This document shows, piece by piece, positions 1 to 9,016 of a stretch of DNA of 64,000 nucleotides; positions within the stretch are counted from its first letter, which is position 1, and every line of letters starts with the position of its first letter. The notes under the pieces were generated by a model, which saw nothing but the letters and a program-made list of their open reading frames with translations, was not told where the DNA came from and did no database searches. This DNA comes from Bradyrhizobium sp. CCGB12 (GTDB lineage Bacteria; Pseudomonadota; Alphaproteobacteria; Rhizobiales; Xanthobacteraceae): assembly GCF_024199845.1 (NCBI RefSeq), contig NZ_JANADO010000001.1, forward strand, positions 5,022,001 to 5,086,000, written 5' to 3'. The position numbers were made by a program, and so were the translations under genes.

Positions 1-732
1 CGGCTTGGCCGGCAGGCGATCAACGATCCTGACCGTCAGCACGCCCAGAAAGAAGCTCACGAAGCAGCGCAGAATGCCGAAATCGGTCTGAAGCCCGAGG
101 CTCCTCTTGTCGAGCACGAAGATGATGAAGACCAGACTTCCGACCGCAAGCGCCCCGCAGAGGACGTAGAACCACAACAGGGAACGCATGCGTTGGGCCA
201 GCAGGACGATCAGACCAAACACCAGATAGGTGTAGAACTCGACGCTGATGCTCCAGCTCGGCGCGTTCCAGCTGAGATAGTCGATGAACCCCATCGAATG
301 CAGCAGCAGGACGTTGAGGCCGAAAGAATAGGCATTGTTCACCTCGAAGGCCGCGGGCGCGGCCACCACGACGCCTGCCATGACCAGACCGATACGCAGC
401 AGGCGGAACACGAGATTTGCCAGCAGCATGACGATATGCAGCGGGTAGACCCGCGCCAGACGCCGCACCATGAACTCGCGCAGCGAGAAGCGTCCAAAAT
501 CGCTCTCGACATAGCTGAGCGACATGACGATCCCGCTGAGAACAAAGAACAGATCAACCAGCAGCCACGCACTCCTGAAGAAGGAGCAGTTGATCCAAGC
601 GTTATGCGGAAATGCCGCGAGGAAGGTCGGCATCAGCAGGAGATGGTGAATCACCACCGAGGTCGCGGCGATCCCTCGGATGCTGTCGAGCGGCAGGACA
701 TGCGCCTTCTCACGATGAACCAACTCCGTCAC
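1..732 (-). CDS. Acyltransferase family 3 membrane protein, partial (C-terminus beyond left edge)
   Basis: An open frame of 244 codons starts at a GTG at 732 and runs off the left edge. A stop lies six codons upstream, so the GTG is the only normal start. The N-terminus reads LPLDSIRGIAATSVVIHHLL, followed by WLLVDLFFVLSGIVMSLSYV and a basic loop (FMVRRLARVYPLH). This is the usual opening of the OafA/ExoZ-type acyltransferase-3 family: the R-G-x-A-A motif, the catalytic-type His in helix 1 and the D-x-F-F-x-L-S-G motif. Such proteins O-acylate exported polysaccharides in the inner membrane. Its position next to exoP-like and sugar-transferase genes fits decoration of an EPS; the actual acyl group and target are unknown. 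Confidence 0.88.
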   Translation of the reverse strand, partial: MTELVHREKAHVLPLDSIRGIAATSVVIHHLLLMPTFLAAFPHNAWINCSFFRSAWLLVDLFFVLSGIVMSLSYVESDFGRFSLREFMVRRLARVYPLHIVMLLANLVFRLLRIGLVMAGVVVAAPAAFEVNNAYSFGLNVLLLHSMGFIDYLSWNAPSWSISVEFYTYLVFGLIVLLAQRMRSLLWFYVLCGALAVGSLVFIIFVLDKRSLGLQTDFGILRCFVSFFLGVLTVRIVDRLPAKP

Positions 733-1326
733 ATCAACATTCCCAGGCTATTGCACCGCAGCAGTGTGTATCAGGGTCTCGCACATGTTCAATGTCTGCG
801 ATCGCGGACTCGCATTCGACGCATGACGATCGACGATAATTTCAACCCTTGCAGATCATTCGGACATGCGAACGCCAAGTTCATGCCACTTTTCATCTGG
901 CGCGCGCGTGCGTCGGCGCGCAGGTCGATCAGGATGTGATGATTGCGAGTATTTGCGTGCAAAGTGTGCGCGAAATTCGGCGCTGTTGCGATAGTGGTCT
1001 TCGCAGCACGATTGATCTGTCTGCGTGCAGATGTCGCACGGAATATTCTCTCGCTCGAACGGAACAATGCGGCACATCGTGACTTGTGTCGGTTTTTGCG
1101 ACGCGCGGATATGCGAGTGCCTCTTATGTTTTCAGATTGCAACATTCATGAGCGCGACATGCCGATCTCGCAGGCATTGCATTTCATGTTTTTGCAACCG
1201 AGCGAAATGCAGACGACGCATCCGTTGTCGGCAGTTCCGCACTAACTTTTGCGCCGCACAAAAATTGACACAGTTACCTGCCAAGTTTCGGGTGTTCTCC
1301 TATTGCAACAGAAGCAAGGAACACGG
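733..1326. other. Intergenic region between divergent genes; no gene seen
   Basis: About 590 bases separate the leftward acyltransferase from the rightward secreted protein. Short frames exist on both strands, but they overlap one another, lack good ribosome binding sites and have no recognisable protein character. The segment is rich in TGCG/GCGC words. It must hold the promoters for both flanking genes; a TTGACA-like hexamer at 1265-1270 lacks a convincing partner -10 box, so no promoter is claimed. Confidence 0.5.
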
Positions 1327-1893
1327 ATGGGCCGCGGACTAACACGTCGTCATGCACAGCCGCGTTGGCTACCGATTCTCTTGATAAGTTCTGCGCTGAT
1401 CGTGTCGAGCGTCGATGCTTGCCGCGCTCAGTGCGTCGAATTTGCGGACCGCGCCTCGCAACTCGAACTCGACACCTTCGTGAAATCGCCCTCCTCGCTT
1501 CTGGAGCGACTGCGCAATGACAAGGAGAAGCTGCGGTATCGGCTCGCGACCTATATCGCGACGAATCCGTCGGTGCTGCCGTCCGTCCAGACGCTCATCT
1601 CGGCCTCGGCTTCGACCGATCGCTCGTCCATCGGCGCCGCGCTGCGCATTGCCGAAGGACGATGCACGTCTAAGAAGCCGGACGCTGCGCGCAAGATCAG
1701 GGATTTCGTGCAGCGAATCGGCGATCTCAACGTGCAAGCCGGTTATTCCGCCGCGGGAGAGGACGATCCCGGCGTCCAGGCACAATCGCAGGACAAGGGA
1801 GCGGCGCAACCACCCCGGGGCACTGGCCTGCTCGACGGCGAATGGAAGACCAAGTTGGCCAATCCATTCAAGCCCGTTCCCATTCCGCAATGA
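1327..1893 (+). CDS. Hypothetical secreted protein upstream of exoP-like gene
   Basis: A protein of 188 residues of unknown function. The frame is open from 1249, but the ATG at 1327 has a good Shine-Dalgarno sequence (AAGGAA just upstream). It also gives a classical signal peptide: basic start, hydrophobic run WLPILLISSALIV, and a cleavage region near ACRAQC. The mature part is hydrophilic, with a Ser/Ala-rich helical middle and a Pro/Gln-rich C-terminus. It lies 30 bases upstream of the BY-kinase gene on the same strand, so the two are probably co-transcribed, which suggests a periplasmic accessory role in EPS export. No domain was recognised. Confidence 0.7.
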   Translation: MGRGLTRRHAQPRWLPILLISSALIVSSVDACRAQCVEFADRASQLELDTFVKSPSSLLERLRNDKEKLRYRLATYIATNPSVLPSVQTLISASASTDRSSIGAALRIAEGRCTSKKPDAARKIRDFVQRIGDLNVQAGYSAAGEDDPGVQAQSQDKGAAQPPRGTGLLDGEWKTKLANPFKPVPIPQ

Positions 1894-1923
1894 TCATGAC
1901 CGTCAAAGGCAGCGAATTAGCAA

Positions 1924-4161
1924 ATGTATCAGCCTAGAGAACATTTCCAGTCGGGACACCGATTCGGCATCGAATTCGGCGGGGCGGTCCTCAGCTTCGA
2001 GCGCGTGGCCGACGTGCTGCGCCGCCAGTGGCCGGTCGTCGCGGCATGCGCCGGCGCGTCGCTGGCGCTGGTGCTCGTCTACCTGATCACGGCGCAACCC
2101 ATGTATACGGCAAATGCCCGCATCATGATGGATACGCGTCAGGCGCAGGTTCTGGATAAGGACAGCAACGCCAACAGCGCCCTCATCGATACCGGCTACG
2201 TCGACAGCCAAGTCGAAGTCATCAACTCGGACGACCTGATTCTGTCCGTCGTCCGTCGCCTGAAGCTGACGGAGGACCCGGAGTTCAATGGCTCCAATCC
2301 GGGCCTTCTCTCCATCATCATCGGCAAGGCGACGTCGCTGTTCGGCTCCCGCGAACCGGCATCTCAGGAACAAATCGAACATGCGGTGGTCGAGCAGGTT
2401 CAGAAGAACCTGAGGACGGAACGTGTCCTGACAACATATGTTCTGTCGCTCAACTATCGCGCGCGGAGCCCCGACAAGGCCGCCAAGATCGCCAACGCCA
2501 TCGCCAACGCCTATCTCGTCGGCGCCCTGGAGGCCAAATATCAGTCCACCAAGCGGGCCACCGAATGGCTGCAGCAGCGCAGCCTCGAGCTGAGCGAGCA
2601 GGCATCGGCCAGCGATCGCGCCGTCCAGACCTTCAAGGCCGAGAACAACATCGTCGGAACCAGCCGCGGCTTGATGTCCGAGCAGCAATTGTCGGACCTT
2701 AACACGCAGCTCGTTCAGGCACGGGCTGCGACCGCCGAAGCCAAGGCCCGGCTTGACCGGATCGATACGATTTCCGATCAGGATGTTGCGCAATCGACTG
2801 TGACGGACGCCCTTAACAACTCGGTGATCACCCGTCTGCGCGCTCAATATCTCGACCTCCAGGCGCAGTATGCCGACTGGTCCAGGCGCTACGGCAAGAC
2901 CCACCTTGCGGCGGTCAACCTGGCCAACAAGATGGACGAGCTGCGCAAGAACATCGCCGACGAGCTGCGCCGGATCGCAGACGCCTATCGCAGCGACTAC
3001 GAGATCGCAAAGAGCCGGGAGGCCTCGCTCGAAAAGAACGTGAAGGAGCTCGTCGCCCAGGCCGGCAACAAGGGCCAGGCCGAGGTCAAGCTGCGCGATC
3101 TCGAAAGCGCCGCCGACACCTACCGCAATCTCTACAACAACTTCCTCGAGAAGCTACAGAGCGCGACGCAGAACCAGAGCTTTCCGCTCAGCGAGGCGCG
3201 CCTCATCAGCACCGCCGCCAAGCCGGACCGCAAGAGCTCCCCGCGTACGGTCCTCGCTCTGGTGGGCGGCCTGGTGGGCGGCCTCTGCCTCGGCTTCGGC
3301 GCAGCATTCGCGCGTGAATTGCTGAGCGACGTGTTGCGGACCCCGGGCGAGGTCGAGGATGAGCTCGGCGTGAAATGCCTCGGCGTCCTGCCGGACATTC
3401 GCCCGCCGACGAAGACCGGCGCGTTGCTTTCGACGTCCGCGAAGACAGGCCCACCCGATCTGTCCCGCTACGTCGTCGATCATCCGTTCTCGCGGTTTGC
3501 CGAGACCTTGCGCAACATCAAGGTATCGATCGACGTCGCGCGCCTGACCCGCGAGATCAAGGTGATCGGCATCGTCTCCTCGCTTCCAAAGGAAGGCAAG
3601 ACGACGGTGGCCGCCAACTTCGCGCAGTTGATCGCCCTGACCGGACATCGCACGGTCCTGATCGACGGCGATCTGCACACGCGCTCGCTGACGCGGGAGC
3701 TCGCGCCCAACGCCAAGAGCGGACTGGTGGAGGCTCTCAACGACCCGGCGAGCCTCGGCTATCATGTGCAGCGAAGCAAGGAAACGGGACTGGATTTCCT
3801 GCCCTCCGTCGTGGCTTCGCGCATGGTCAATTCGGCCGACGTCATTGGGTCCAAGGCAATGGCCGAGTTGCTCAAGGTGCTGAAGGAGCACTACGAGTAC
3901 ATCGTCATCGATCTTGCCCCGGTGATGCCGGTGGCGGACTCGAAGGCCGTCAGCTTCCTGATCGACGCCATGGTCTACGTGATCGAATGGGGACAGACCA
4001 CGCGAACCGCTCTTCAGGAGTCGGTTTCGGGGTCGGAAGTCCTCCAGAAGAAGCTGATCGGCGCCGTGCTCAACCGCGCGAACCCGAAGATGCTCAAGCG
4101 CATCGAGGCCTATAAGGGCAAGCACCACAACAGCTACTACGTCGAGCACGAGCACGCTTAG
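1924..4161 (+). CDS. exoP: Polysaccharide chain-length determinant / tyrosine autokinase (ExoP/Wzc-like)
   Basis: 745 residues with the full Wzz-BY-kinase layout. TM1 is at about 37-57, followed by a long periplasmic, partly coiled-coil region to about 440. TM2 is at about 443-462 (VLALVGGLVGGLCLGFGAAF), and then a cytoplasmic kinase domain. Walker A is SLPKEGKTTVAANFA (about 554-568), Walker A' is VLIDGDLHTRSL (about 577) and Walker B is YIVIDLAPV (about 659). The C-terminus carries only a short Tyr pair (SYYVEHEHA) rather than the long Tyr cluster of Wzc. The family controls polymer length and export with an outer-membrane Wza-type pore, by cycles of autophosphorylation. The Wza partner is not in this window. 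The symbol follows rhizobial usage and is by similarity. Confidence 0.93.
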   Translation: MYQPREHFQSGHRFGIEFGGAVLSFERVADVLRRQWPVVAACAGASLALVLVYLITAQPMYTANARIMMDTRQAQVLDKDSNANSALIDTGYVDSQVEVINSDDLILSVVRRLKLTEDPEFNGSNPGLLSIIIGKATSLFGSREPASQEQIEHAVVEQVQKNLRTERVLTTYVLSLNYRARSPDKAAKIANAIANAYLVGALEAKYQSTKRATEWLQQRSLELSEQASASDRAVQTFKAENNIVGTSRGLMSEQQLSDLNTQLVQARAATAEAKARLDRIDTISDQDVAQSTVTDALNNSVITRLRAQYLDLQAQYADWSRRYGKTHLAAVNLANKMDELRKNIADELRRIADAYRSDYEIAKSREASLEKNVKELVAQAGNKGQAEVKLRDLESAADTYRNLYNNFLEKLQSATQNQSFPLSEARLISTAAKPDRKSSPRTVLALVGGLVGGLCLGFGAAFARELLSDVLRTPGEVEDELGVKCLGVLPDIRPPTKTGALLSTSAKTGPPDLSRYVVDHPFSRFAETLRNIKVSIDVARLTREIKVIGIVSSLPKEGKTTVAANFAQLIALTGHRTVLIDGDLHTRSLTRELAPNAKSGLVEALNDPASLGYHVQRSKETGLDFLPSVVASRMVNSADVIGSKAMAELLKVLKEHYEYIVIDLAPVMPVADSKAVSFLIDAMVYVIEWGQTTRTALQESVSGSEVLQKKLIGAVLNRANPKMLKRIEAYKGKHHNSYYVEHEHA

Positions 4162-4213
4162 GCCGCGGCCGAGCGCCGCTGGCGCAACGCGCTAGCCGAG
4201 CTGGAACGACCTC

Positions 4214-4244
4214 AGGCCCGCTGCCTTTGGCAGCGGGCCTTATT
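4214..4244 (+). terminator. Rho-independent-like terminator after exoP-like gene
   Basis: A perfect 12-bp stem (AGGCCCGCTGCC at 4214-4225 pairing with 4229-4240) with a TTT loop is followed by a short TATT tail. It lies 50 bases past the exoP-like stop. The T-tract is weak, but the stem is very stable. Confidence 0.75.
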
Positions 4245-4544
4245 CGTGCCTGGAGGCATTGTCGGGGTCGGGGCCATCAAGCGCGCCGGTGCGCATGGGG
4301 ACGGCTAGAGCCCCCCGCCCGGTGGCGATCGCTCCAGGCGCGCCCGGACCGCTCCGATCTCCGTATTCGTCCGGAATCCACAAGTTGCGACCATTGCTCT
4401 AGCCCAAAAGCAAGGATTGACGACAACTACTGATTGGCTAGGAAACTGCGCCGGCTGCCAAGCCACCCATCGCAAAGCGGCGACAGACCCGGTCCTTGAT
4501 GCCTCGAGATGCCAAATCTTTAGGCACCTTTCCTTCTTGGTTCC

Positions 4545-4880
4545 GTGGGGCTAACCTCGGCTCATATTGGCAGTCCGTTTTCGGTGGCTTGGATGCTGAT
4601 CATCCTTACGATTTTGACAATTTGGGTCCTGCTCAACATCCTGTTCGTGTTGATCGTGGTTCCCCCTCGCAAGCCGCGTCGGCAGTCGATGGCGACGACG
4701 CTGTCACCCGCCCCCATCGACCCCAGCAGAAGAGAAATCGAGCAGGACGAACCGTTCTCGGTCCGTCAAGTCATAGCCTCCGTTGCGATGGGGGCCTTCT
4801 TCGTGCTCGTGCCGCCGCTCCTTGCCCTGCGCGATGCTATTGTTCGCTTCTTCGGCAGATCCTCACGCGACGGAACCTGA
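4545..4880 (+). CDS. Small membrane protein with LLN-LFVLIV-PPRK motif
   Basis: Up to 111 residues from the GTG at 4545; internal starts at 4587 (GTG) and 4593 (ATG) are equally possible, and no strong ribosome binding site decides. The N-terminal half is one hydrophobic segment (MLIILTILTIWVLLNILFVL) ending in IVVPPRKPRR. A second hydrophobic stretch (VIASVAMGAFFVLVPPLLAL) precedes a basic tail. The LLNxLFVLIVxPPRK signature is shared with the much smaller protein at 39028-39177, so the frame is likely real. Function is unknown. It lies between the ExoP-like and sugar-transferase genes, and converges with the latter. Confidence 0.6.
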   Translation: MGLTSAHIGSPFSVAWMLIILTILTIWVLLNILFVLIVVPPRKPRRQSMATTLSPAPIDPSRREIEQDEPFSVRQVIASVAMGAFFVLVPPLLALRDAIVRFFGRSSRDGT

Positions 4881-4939
4881 ATCTCGCGTTTCCCTACGAT
4901 TTGAGGATCCAGCCGGCGGCCAGGATTTGCGGCCCTCAG

Positions 4940-6409
4940 TTAATAGGCTTCCTGGAACATCACGGCAGAGGCGGTGCGCGCCATGATCTTCAGGTCGAGC
5001 CAGATGCTCCAGTTGCTGACATACCAGACATCGTACTCGACCCGCTTCTCCATCAGATCGATGGTCGGCGTTTCCCCTCTGAACCCGTTGACTTGGGCCC
5101 AGCCGGTCAGGCCCGGCTTCATGTGATGGCGATACACGTACTTGCTGATGAGCTCGTCATAGTAATTGTCGTGGGCGAGTGCGTGCGGGCGCGGCCCGAC
5201 CAGTGACATGTCTCCGCGCAACACGTTCCAGAGCTGCGGCAACTCATCGATGCTCGTCATGCGGAGGAAACGCCCAATCTTTGTAACCCGGGCATCCTTC
5301 TTGGTCGCCTGCGTAACCGTCTCACCATTCTCGGAGACGGTCATCGTGCGAAATTTCCAGATCTGGAACGGCTTGCCGTTGAACCCGCGGCGGGACTGCC
5401 GGAAAATGACGGTTCCCGGTGAATCCAGCTTGATCAGAACGGCGACGGTCAGCAGCAGCGGCGTCAGGAGCACCAGCGCGAACAGGGCGATCCCGACATC
5501 CAGGCAGCGCTTTTGCAACCGCTCGAGAATACTGAGCGGTGGTCGCTGGATTTCAACCGCGACGGTTCCACTGACCGGCAGGAACGGACGGGCTACCAGA
5601 TCGGCGAGCGGGTCGTCCGGCAGGAGGCGTATCGGCTGCGGGACGGCGCGCAAGTAGGGGCCCAGCTTTCGGAGCATCGGCAATTCGTTCCAGTCGATCG
5701 CAAGCAGATATTCGTCGACATCGGCCGAGCGCGACTGACGGATGACATCTCGAATCTGTCGCTCCCAATGCCCGTCATCCCGATCGGCTCCGAGCACGAA
5801 ATGGCGCGTGACGTCGAAGCCATTCCTGCGCAGATCCTTGAAGCGACTCGAGGTGAAATCGAGCGGCTTCAGGCTGAGCAGAATCACCTTGCGATCGACC
5901 AACCGACTTCTCGCAAAGCTGGTGCCGAACACTGCCTGCCAGACAAAGCGGAGGCTGACCAGGCCAAGTCCGCCGATCACGGCGAAGACGATGACGGTGC
6001 CGCGCGACAGATTGTCCGTCGATTTCAGCAGGAACGCCGCCACGGCCAGGATCGTCAGCGACGTCAGCCAGATGAAGACTGCTTTTCGAAGTTGCCAGAC
6101 GAGATTGAGCAAGCGGTGCGTGGCATAGACGTCCCGGAAATAAGCAACCGCGACGAATACGACGCCGACGAACAATCCGGCCCCCACCGACGCGCCGTCG
6201 GCAGGCGAAGCGACGGCCGCGCCATACAGTGAAGCCCCGGCGGCATAACTCAACAGGATCAGCAGAAAGTCAGCAGCGATGACGACGATCTGAAATGGCC
6301 TCTGAAGGGCGCCACCGCGCATGGATGACAGCGCATGGGCATTCTCAGAACCATAAGTTGCAACAGCCATTCGAACCTCTGCCTTATCGAGAGAGTGTCT
6401 GACGCTCAT
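4940..6409 (-). CDS. Polyprenyl-phosphate hexose-1-phosphate transferase (WcaJ/ExoY-type, EPS initiation)
   Basis: 489 residues. The N-terminal half has several membrane segments and a degenerate nucleotide-binding-like region. The C-terminal third is the bacterial sugar transferase domain: KRCLDVGIALFALVLLTPLL (membrane re-entrant helix), then FRQSRRGFNGKPFQIWKFRT, the catalytic-type TSIDELPQLWNVLRGDMSLV, GPRPH, and MKPGLTGWAQVNGFRGET. This is the large (WbaP/WcaJ-like) class that moves a hexose-1-phosphate from UDP-sugar to undecaprenyl phosphate, starting repeat-unit assembly in the inner membrane. The start at 6409 gives a 12-residue leader before a second Met, so the true start could be slightly inside. 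A second member lies at 48299-49798, implying two polymers or two primers. Confidence 0.93.
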   Translation of the reverse strand: MSVRHSLDKAEVRMAVATYGSENAHALSSMRGGALQRPFQIVVIAADFLLILLSYAAGASLYGAAVASPADGASVGAGLFVGVVFVAVAYFRDVYATHRLLNLVWQLRKAVFIWLTSLTILAVAAFLLKSTDNLSRGTVIVFAVIGGLGLVSLRFVWQAVFGTSFARSRLVDRKVILLSLKPLDFTSSRFKDLRRNGFDVTRHFVLGADRDDGHWERQIRDVIRQSRSADVDEYLLAIDWNELPMLRKLGPYLRAVPQPIRLLPDDPLADLVARPFLPVSGTVAVEIQRPPLSILERLQKRCLDVGIALFALVLLTPLLLTVAVLIKLDSPGTVIFRQSRRGFNGKPFQIWKFRTMTVSENGETVTQATKKDARVTKIGRFLRMTSIDELPQLWNVLRGDMSLVGPRPHALAHDNYYDELISKYVYRHHMKPGLTGWAQVNGFRGETPTIDLMEKRVEYDVWYVSNWSIWLDLKIMARTASAVMFQEAY

Positions 6410-6964
6410 CGTGATGCTGAAGACTCGTCAATTCCCCGCGCGGAAAGTGTTGAGTGATCGCAGCGACATTGTGGCGCCGCACGCAAAACTTTTGCGATGC
6501 ACGGATGATGCGCCATGTCGAAATACGCATCGACATTCAACGCGCTGAAAATCTCGTCACAGTGCTGACATATCAGCGGCGCGCTGCCCTATTTTGAATC
6601 AAGTTCCGCATCTACCACGATGTCGCAGTGATCGCGCGAGCGCGTCTTCGCTCATCTTTGAGGCGCTTCTTGCTTTCGCGAAGTGCGCAGGAATCATTTG
6701 CGGGAACTTCAATGGATTTCTATCTGCGGATGTATCGCTGCAATTTGCATGAGGCATGCATCTTTGCCGCGCTCTGCGTTTCAGCGATGCAATTCGTACT
6801 ATCAATGCGATCCGTTGCAAAACAAGGTAGGCAAAAACTACCGCCCTTCTTTTGGCGTGATCACGCCGGACAACGATGACGCGACCCCACCGACTTCAGA
6901 TGGGGAGCCCTCCGGTGCCGGCGACTTGGGGAAATTTTCTCGACCACCCGATCGATTGTGCGCC
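6410..6964. other. Intergenic region; probable divergent promoter area
   Basis: About 550 bases between divergent genes. The frame of the downstream phosphatase stays open back to 6683, but that extension is Cys/Arg-rich, has no family similarity that I recognise and has no supporting ribosome binding site. I treat the stretch as non-coding. No clear terminator or operator was seen. Confidence 0.45.
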
Positions 6965-7702
6965 ATGAAACCTCTCGCCCGACCACGACCGCCGATACAA
7001 AAGCCGCATTTGCCGGAAGGCGTCCGCATCTATGCGATCTCGGATATTCACGGCTGCGCGCATCTGCTCCAGCCCATGCTTCGGGTGATCGACGTCGACG
7101 TGGCTCGCAGCCGCCCACGCTATGCGATCGAGGTCTTCATGGGCGACTACATCGATCGCGGTCCGGATACACGTGCCACTCTCGACATCCTGGTCGAGCG
7201 GAGTCGCCGGGGAAATGCGGTTTTCCTCAAGGGCAACCACGAGGCATTTCTGGTGAGGGTGTTCGAAGACCCGTCAATTTTCGCGGATTGGCTCGCCGTC
7301 GGCGGGGCCCAGACATTGATGTCCTACGGGCTCGCCCCGCCGGACCTGAAGCGCGACGAGCCGGCATCGATATTGCGCGATTTGATTCGCGCAATGCCGA
7401 CCGAACATCTCGAATTCCTGGACAATCTGCGGCTGAGCTTCACGTGCGGGGACTTCTTCTTCGTCCACGCCGGCGTTCGCCCGGGCGTTCCATTGGCCGA
7501 TCAGACGGAGCGCGATCTGCTCTGGATTCGCGAAGAGTTCCTGCAGAGCGAAGTGCAGTTCGGCAAATACGTCGTGCACGGCCATACGCCGGTCCGAAGC
7601 GCCGAATTCCTGGCGAACCGCGTCAACATCGATACCGGCGCCTATGCGACCGGCAATCTCACCCTGATGAGCATCCAGGGAAGCCGCATGCTCGCGGTAT
7701 GA
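6965..7702 (+). CDS. PPP-family metallophosphoesterase (serine/threonine phosphatase-like)
   Basis: 245 residues from the ATG at 6965, which is placed so that the catalytic core begins shortly after the start. The family motifs are in order: ISDIHGC (DxH), FMGDYIDRGPDTR (GDxxDRG), KGNHEAF (GNHE), then FVHAGVRPG and VHGHTP with the C-terminal metal ligands. The dinuclear-metal PPP fold hydrolyses phosphoesters, typically phosphoserine/threonine or small nucleotides such as Ap4A. The upstream open frame back to 6683 is not convincing. It is next to the EPS initiation gene, divergently placed; a role in countering kinase activity in EPS control is possible but only inferred. Confidence 0.88.
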   Translation: MKPLARPRPPIQKPHLPEGVRIYAISDIHGCAHLLQPMLRVIDVDVARSRPRYAIEVFMGDYIDRGPDTRATLDILVERSRRGNAVFLKGNHEAFLVRVFEDPSIFADWLAVGGAQTLMSYGLAPPDLKRDEPASILRDLIRAMPTEHLEFLDNLRLSFTCGDFFFVHAGVRPGVPLADQTERDLLWIREEFLQSEVQFGKYVVHGHTPVRSAEFLANRVNIDTGAYATGNLTLMSIQGSRMLAV

Positions 7703-7784
7703 CAGGGCCGCAACCGCTTGCCACCGACGCGCGAGACGGCCTCGCAAGGATGGAATGAACGTCCGCGTTTTTCCGGATCATGCC

Positions 7785-8063
7785 CTAGTTGAGCAGAGGC
7801 GCCTTCTCCGGCTGCGCGCGCGTCTGCGCCATCCAGTCGCTCCAGGCTCGCTCGTGCTTGATGTAGAGTTCCACCCAACGTTCGCCATGCATGGCCTGAC
7901 GGACGCGCGCCGCCTCTCCGATCAAGTCAGCGCCTGGGCGGGTGTCCGGCTTATCCAACGCTTCGAACTCGATGGTTTCCGAGATCGTCAGCCCAACGAG
8001 CACGCGCTGTCCGGCGCCATCCACGATGTAGCGTCGTGGAGCGTCCTTCTTGGGCTCACTCAT
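7785..8063 (-). CDS. Conserved hypothetical protein (92 aa)
   Basis: A small hydrophilic protein starting MSEPKKDAPRRYIVDGAGQR, followed by a beta-rich stretch (VLVGLTISETIEFEALD) and a C-terminal helix rich in aromatic residues (WVELYIKHERAWSDWM). It has no signal peptide or membrane segment and no recognised domain. Coding character is good, with a clear bias for G/C at third positions. It is convergent with the phosphatase gene. Function is unknown. Confidence 0.65.
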   Translation of the reverse strand: MSEPKKDAPRRYIVDGAGQRVLVGLTISETIEFEALDKPDTRPGADLIGEAARVRQAMHGERWVELYIKHERAWSDWMAQTRAQPEKAPLLN

Positions 8064-8122
8064 GTCATCATGTCCCGTCGTTTCAGTGTGAAGCTGGGTG
8101 CCGACAGCGAATTAGACGATAT

Positions 8123-8290
8123 CTAAAAGGCTCGTCGGGCGTGGCCGAACGTTGAGGTGGGTTGGGGAGTCCGGCGCGAGGTGCCGTAGGACGAATTCGC
8201 GTCTCTTCGCTGAACGCGCCAAGCGCGCAGCGCGTATCCCAGGATGAGACCAGCGCCGAAAACGGAAGCGGAGACAAACGCAGAAGTCAT
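8123..8290 (-). CDS. Possible small membrane protein (55 aa)
   Basis: The frame is open further upstream, but the ATG at 8288-8290 gives a compact protein: one N-terminal hydrophobic helix (SAFVSASVFGAGLILGYAL) followed by a basic tail (RAWRVQRRD). A weak purine-rich site (CAGGGCG) precedes it. A slightly earlier ATG at 8320 would add ten residues. Type and size match many single-pass orphan proteins of this group. Function is unknown and the call is tentative. Confidence 0.4.
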   Translation of the reverse strand: MTSAFVSASVFGAGLILGYALRAWRVQRRDANSSYGTSRRTPQPTSTFGHARRAF

Positions 8291-8667
8291 AGGATTCGCC
8301 CTGAATAGTCCGGCTCCCATCAAGAGCGAGCAGTGTGTCGACATCATGGTTCTCAGTGAATCATCGGCGCCGAAAGATTGCTCAACGTCCGATCCTGCAT
8401 GCAGCGCTCGCTCCAAGCCTGCCGGCCTCTGTCGCATGCCGCCTCGATCGGCGACGGTCACCGAACACTCTATTGACGACCACTCCATATGAGACAGCCA
8501 CGCCTCGCAGCCTGAACGCATCCAAGTGATCGGGCAGATGCGCGACGGGCACACCGCACGCGCCCCGCGACAAGGGATTTTCGGGGCGAATTGGCCGACC
8601 GATGCCCTTGCAACCATCCGGGAGCCGTCGCATTATTTCGCGTCGCATTTCAGAGGGATTCAATCCA

Positions 8668-8934
8668 ATGAACTTCCGCGCCCTTATTCCATCCATTGCC
8701 CTGTCCGTCCTTGGCCTCACCTTGACCGTATCCGTGGCACCGGCCGCCGAACTTGCGCTTGCTCCGGCACATCATCGAGCGGCCTCGGTCCAAGGTGGAT
8801 ACGTCTACTGGGATCCCGTTTACCCGCCCGCGATCTATGGCCCCCAGCTTCGCGCGGTCGAGGAAGTTGCAGCGGTGAAGGCGCAGGCACGGCCTGTGTC
8901 CCAGCTCTGGTGGGGATATTGGTACGTTCGGTAG
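8668..8934 (+). CDS. Small secreted protein (88 aa)
   Basis: Start at the ATG at 8668, preceded by CAGAGGGA as ribosome binding site. Residues 1-28 are a typical Sec signal peptide (MNFRALIPSIALSVLGLTLT ... APAAEL, with AxA cleavage). The mature 60 residues are rich in Tyr, Trp and Pro (GGYVYWDPVYPPAIYGPQ ... LWWGYWYVR), suggesting a small cell-envelope protein. It resembles in design the secreted 90-residue protein at 46564-46836, also Tyr/Pro/Trp rich. Function is unknown. A strong terminator follows it. Confidence 0.72.
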   Translation: MNFRALIPSIALSVLGLTLTVSVAPAAELALAPAHHRAASVQGGYVYWDPVYPPAIYGPQLRAVEEVAAVKAQARPVSQLWWGYWYVR

Positions 8935-8973
8935 TTCGAACGCTTGGCCGAGCAGCGCTCGGCCCGACTAACG

Positions 8974-9016
8974 ATCGCCGCCACACCGGGCAACCGGATG
9001 GCGGCGATTTTTGTTT
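8974..9016 (+). terminator. Rho-independent terminator
   Basis: A 10-bp perfect stem (ATCGCCGCCA at 8974-8983 with 8999-9008) is followed directly by TTTTGTTT. It lies 40 bases after the stop of the small secreted protein at 8668-8934. Confidence 0.85.

Noticed and set aside
193-939. Plus-strand 248-codon frame
   Set aside because: It is opposite the clear acyltransferase gene and is dominated by His/Gln/Asp/Arg, typical of antisense of membrane-protein codons.
943-1342. Overlapping plus-strand frames of about 100 codons
   Set aside because: Cys/Arg-rich, no ribosome binding sites and mutually overlapping; treated as non-coding.
1903-4155. Two 333-codon minus-strand frames opposite the exoP-like gene
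   Set aside because: They lie antisense to a protein with full family motifs, lack ribosome binding sites and have Arg/Gly/Asp-rich shadow composition.
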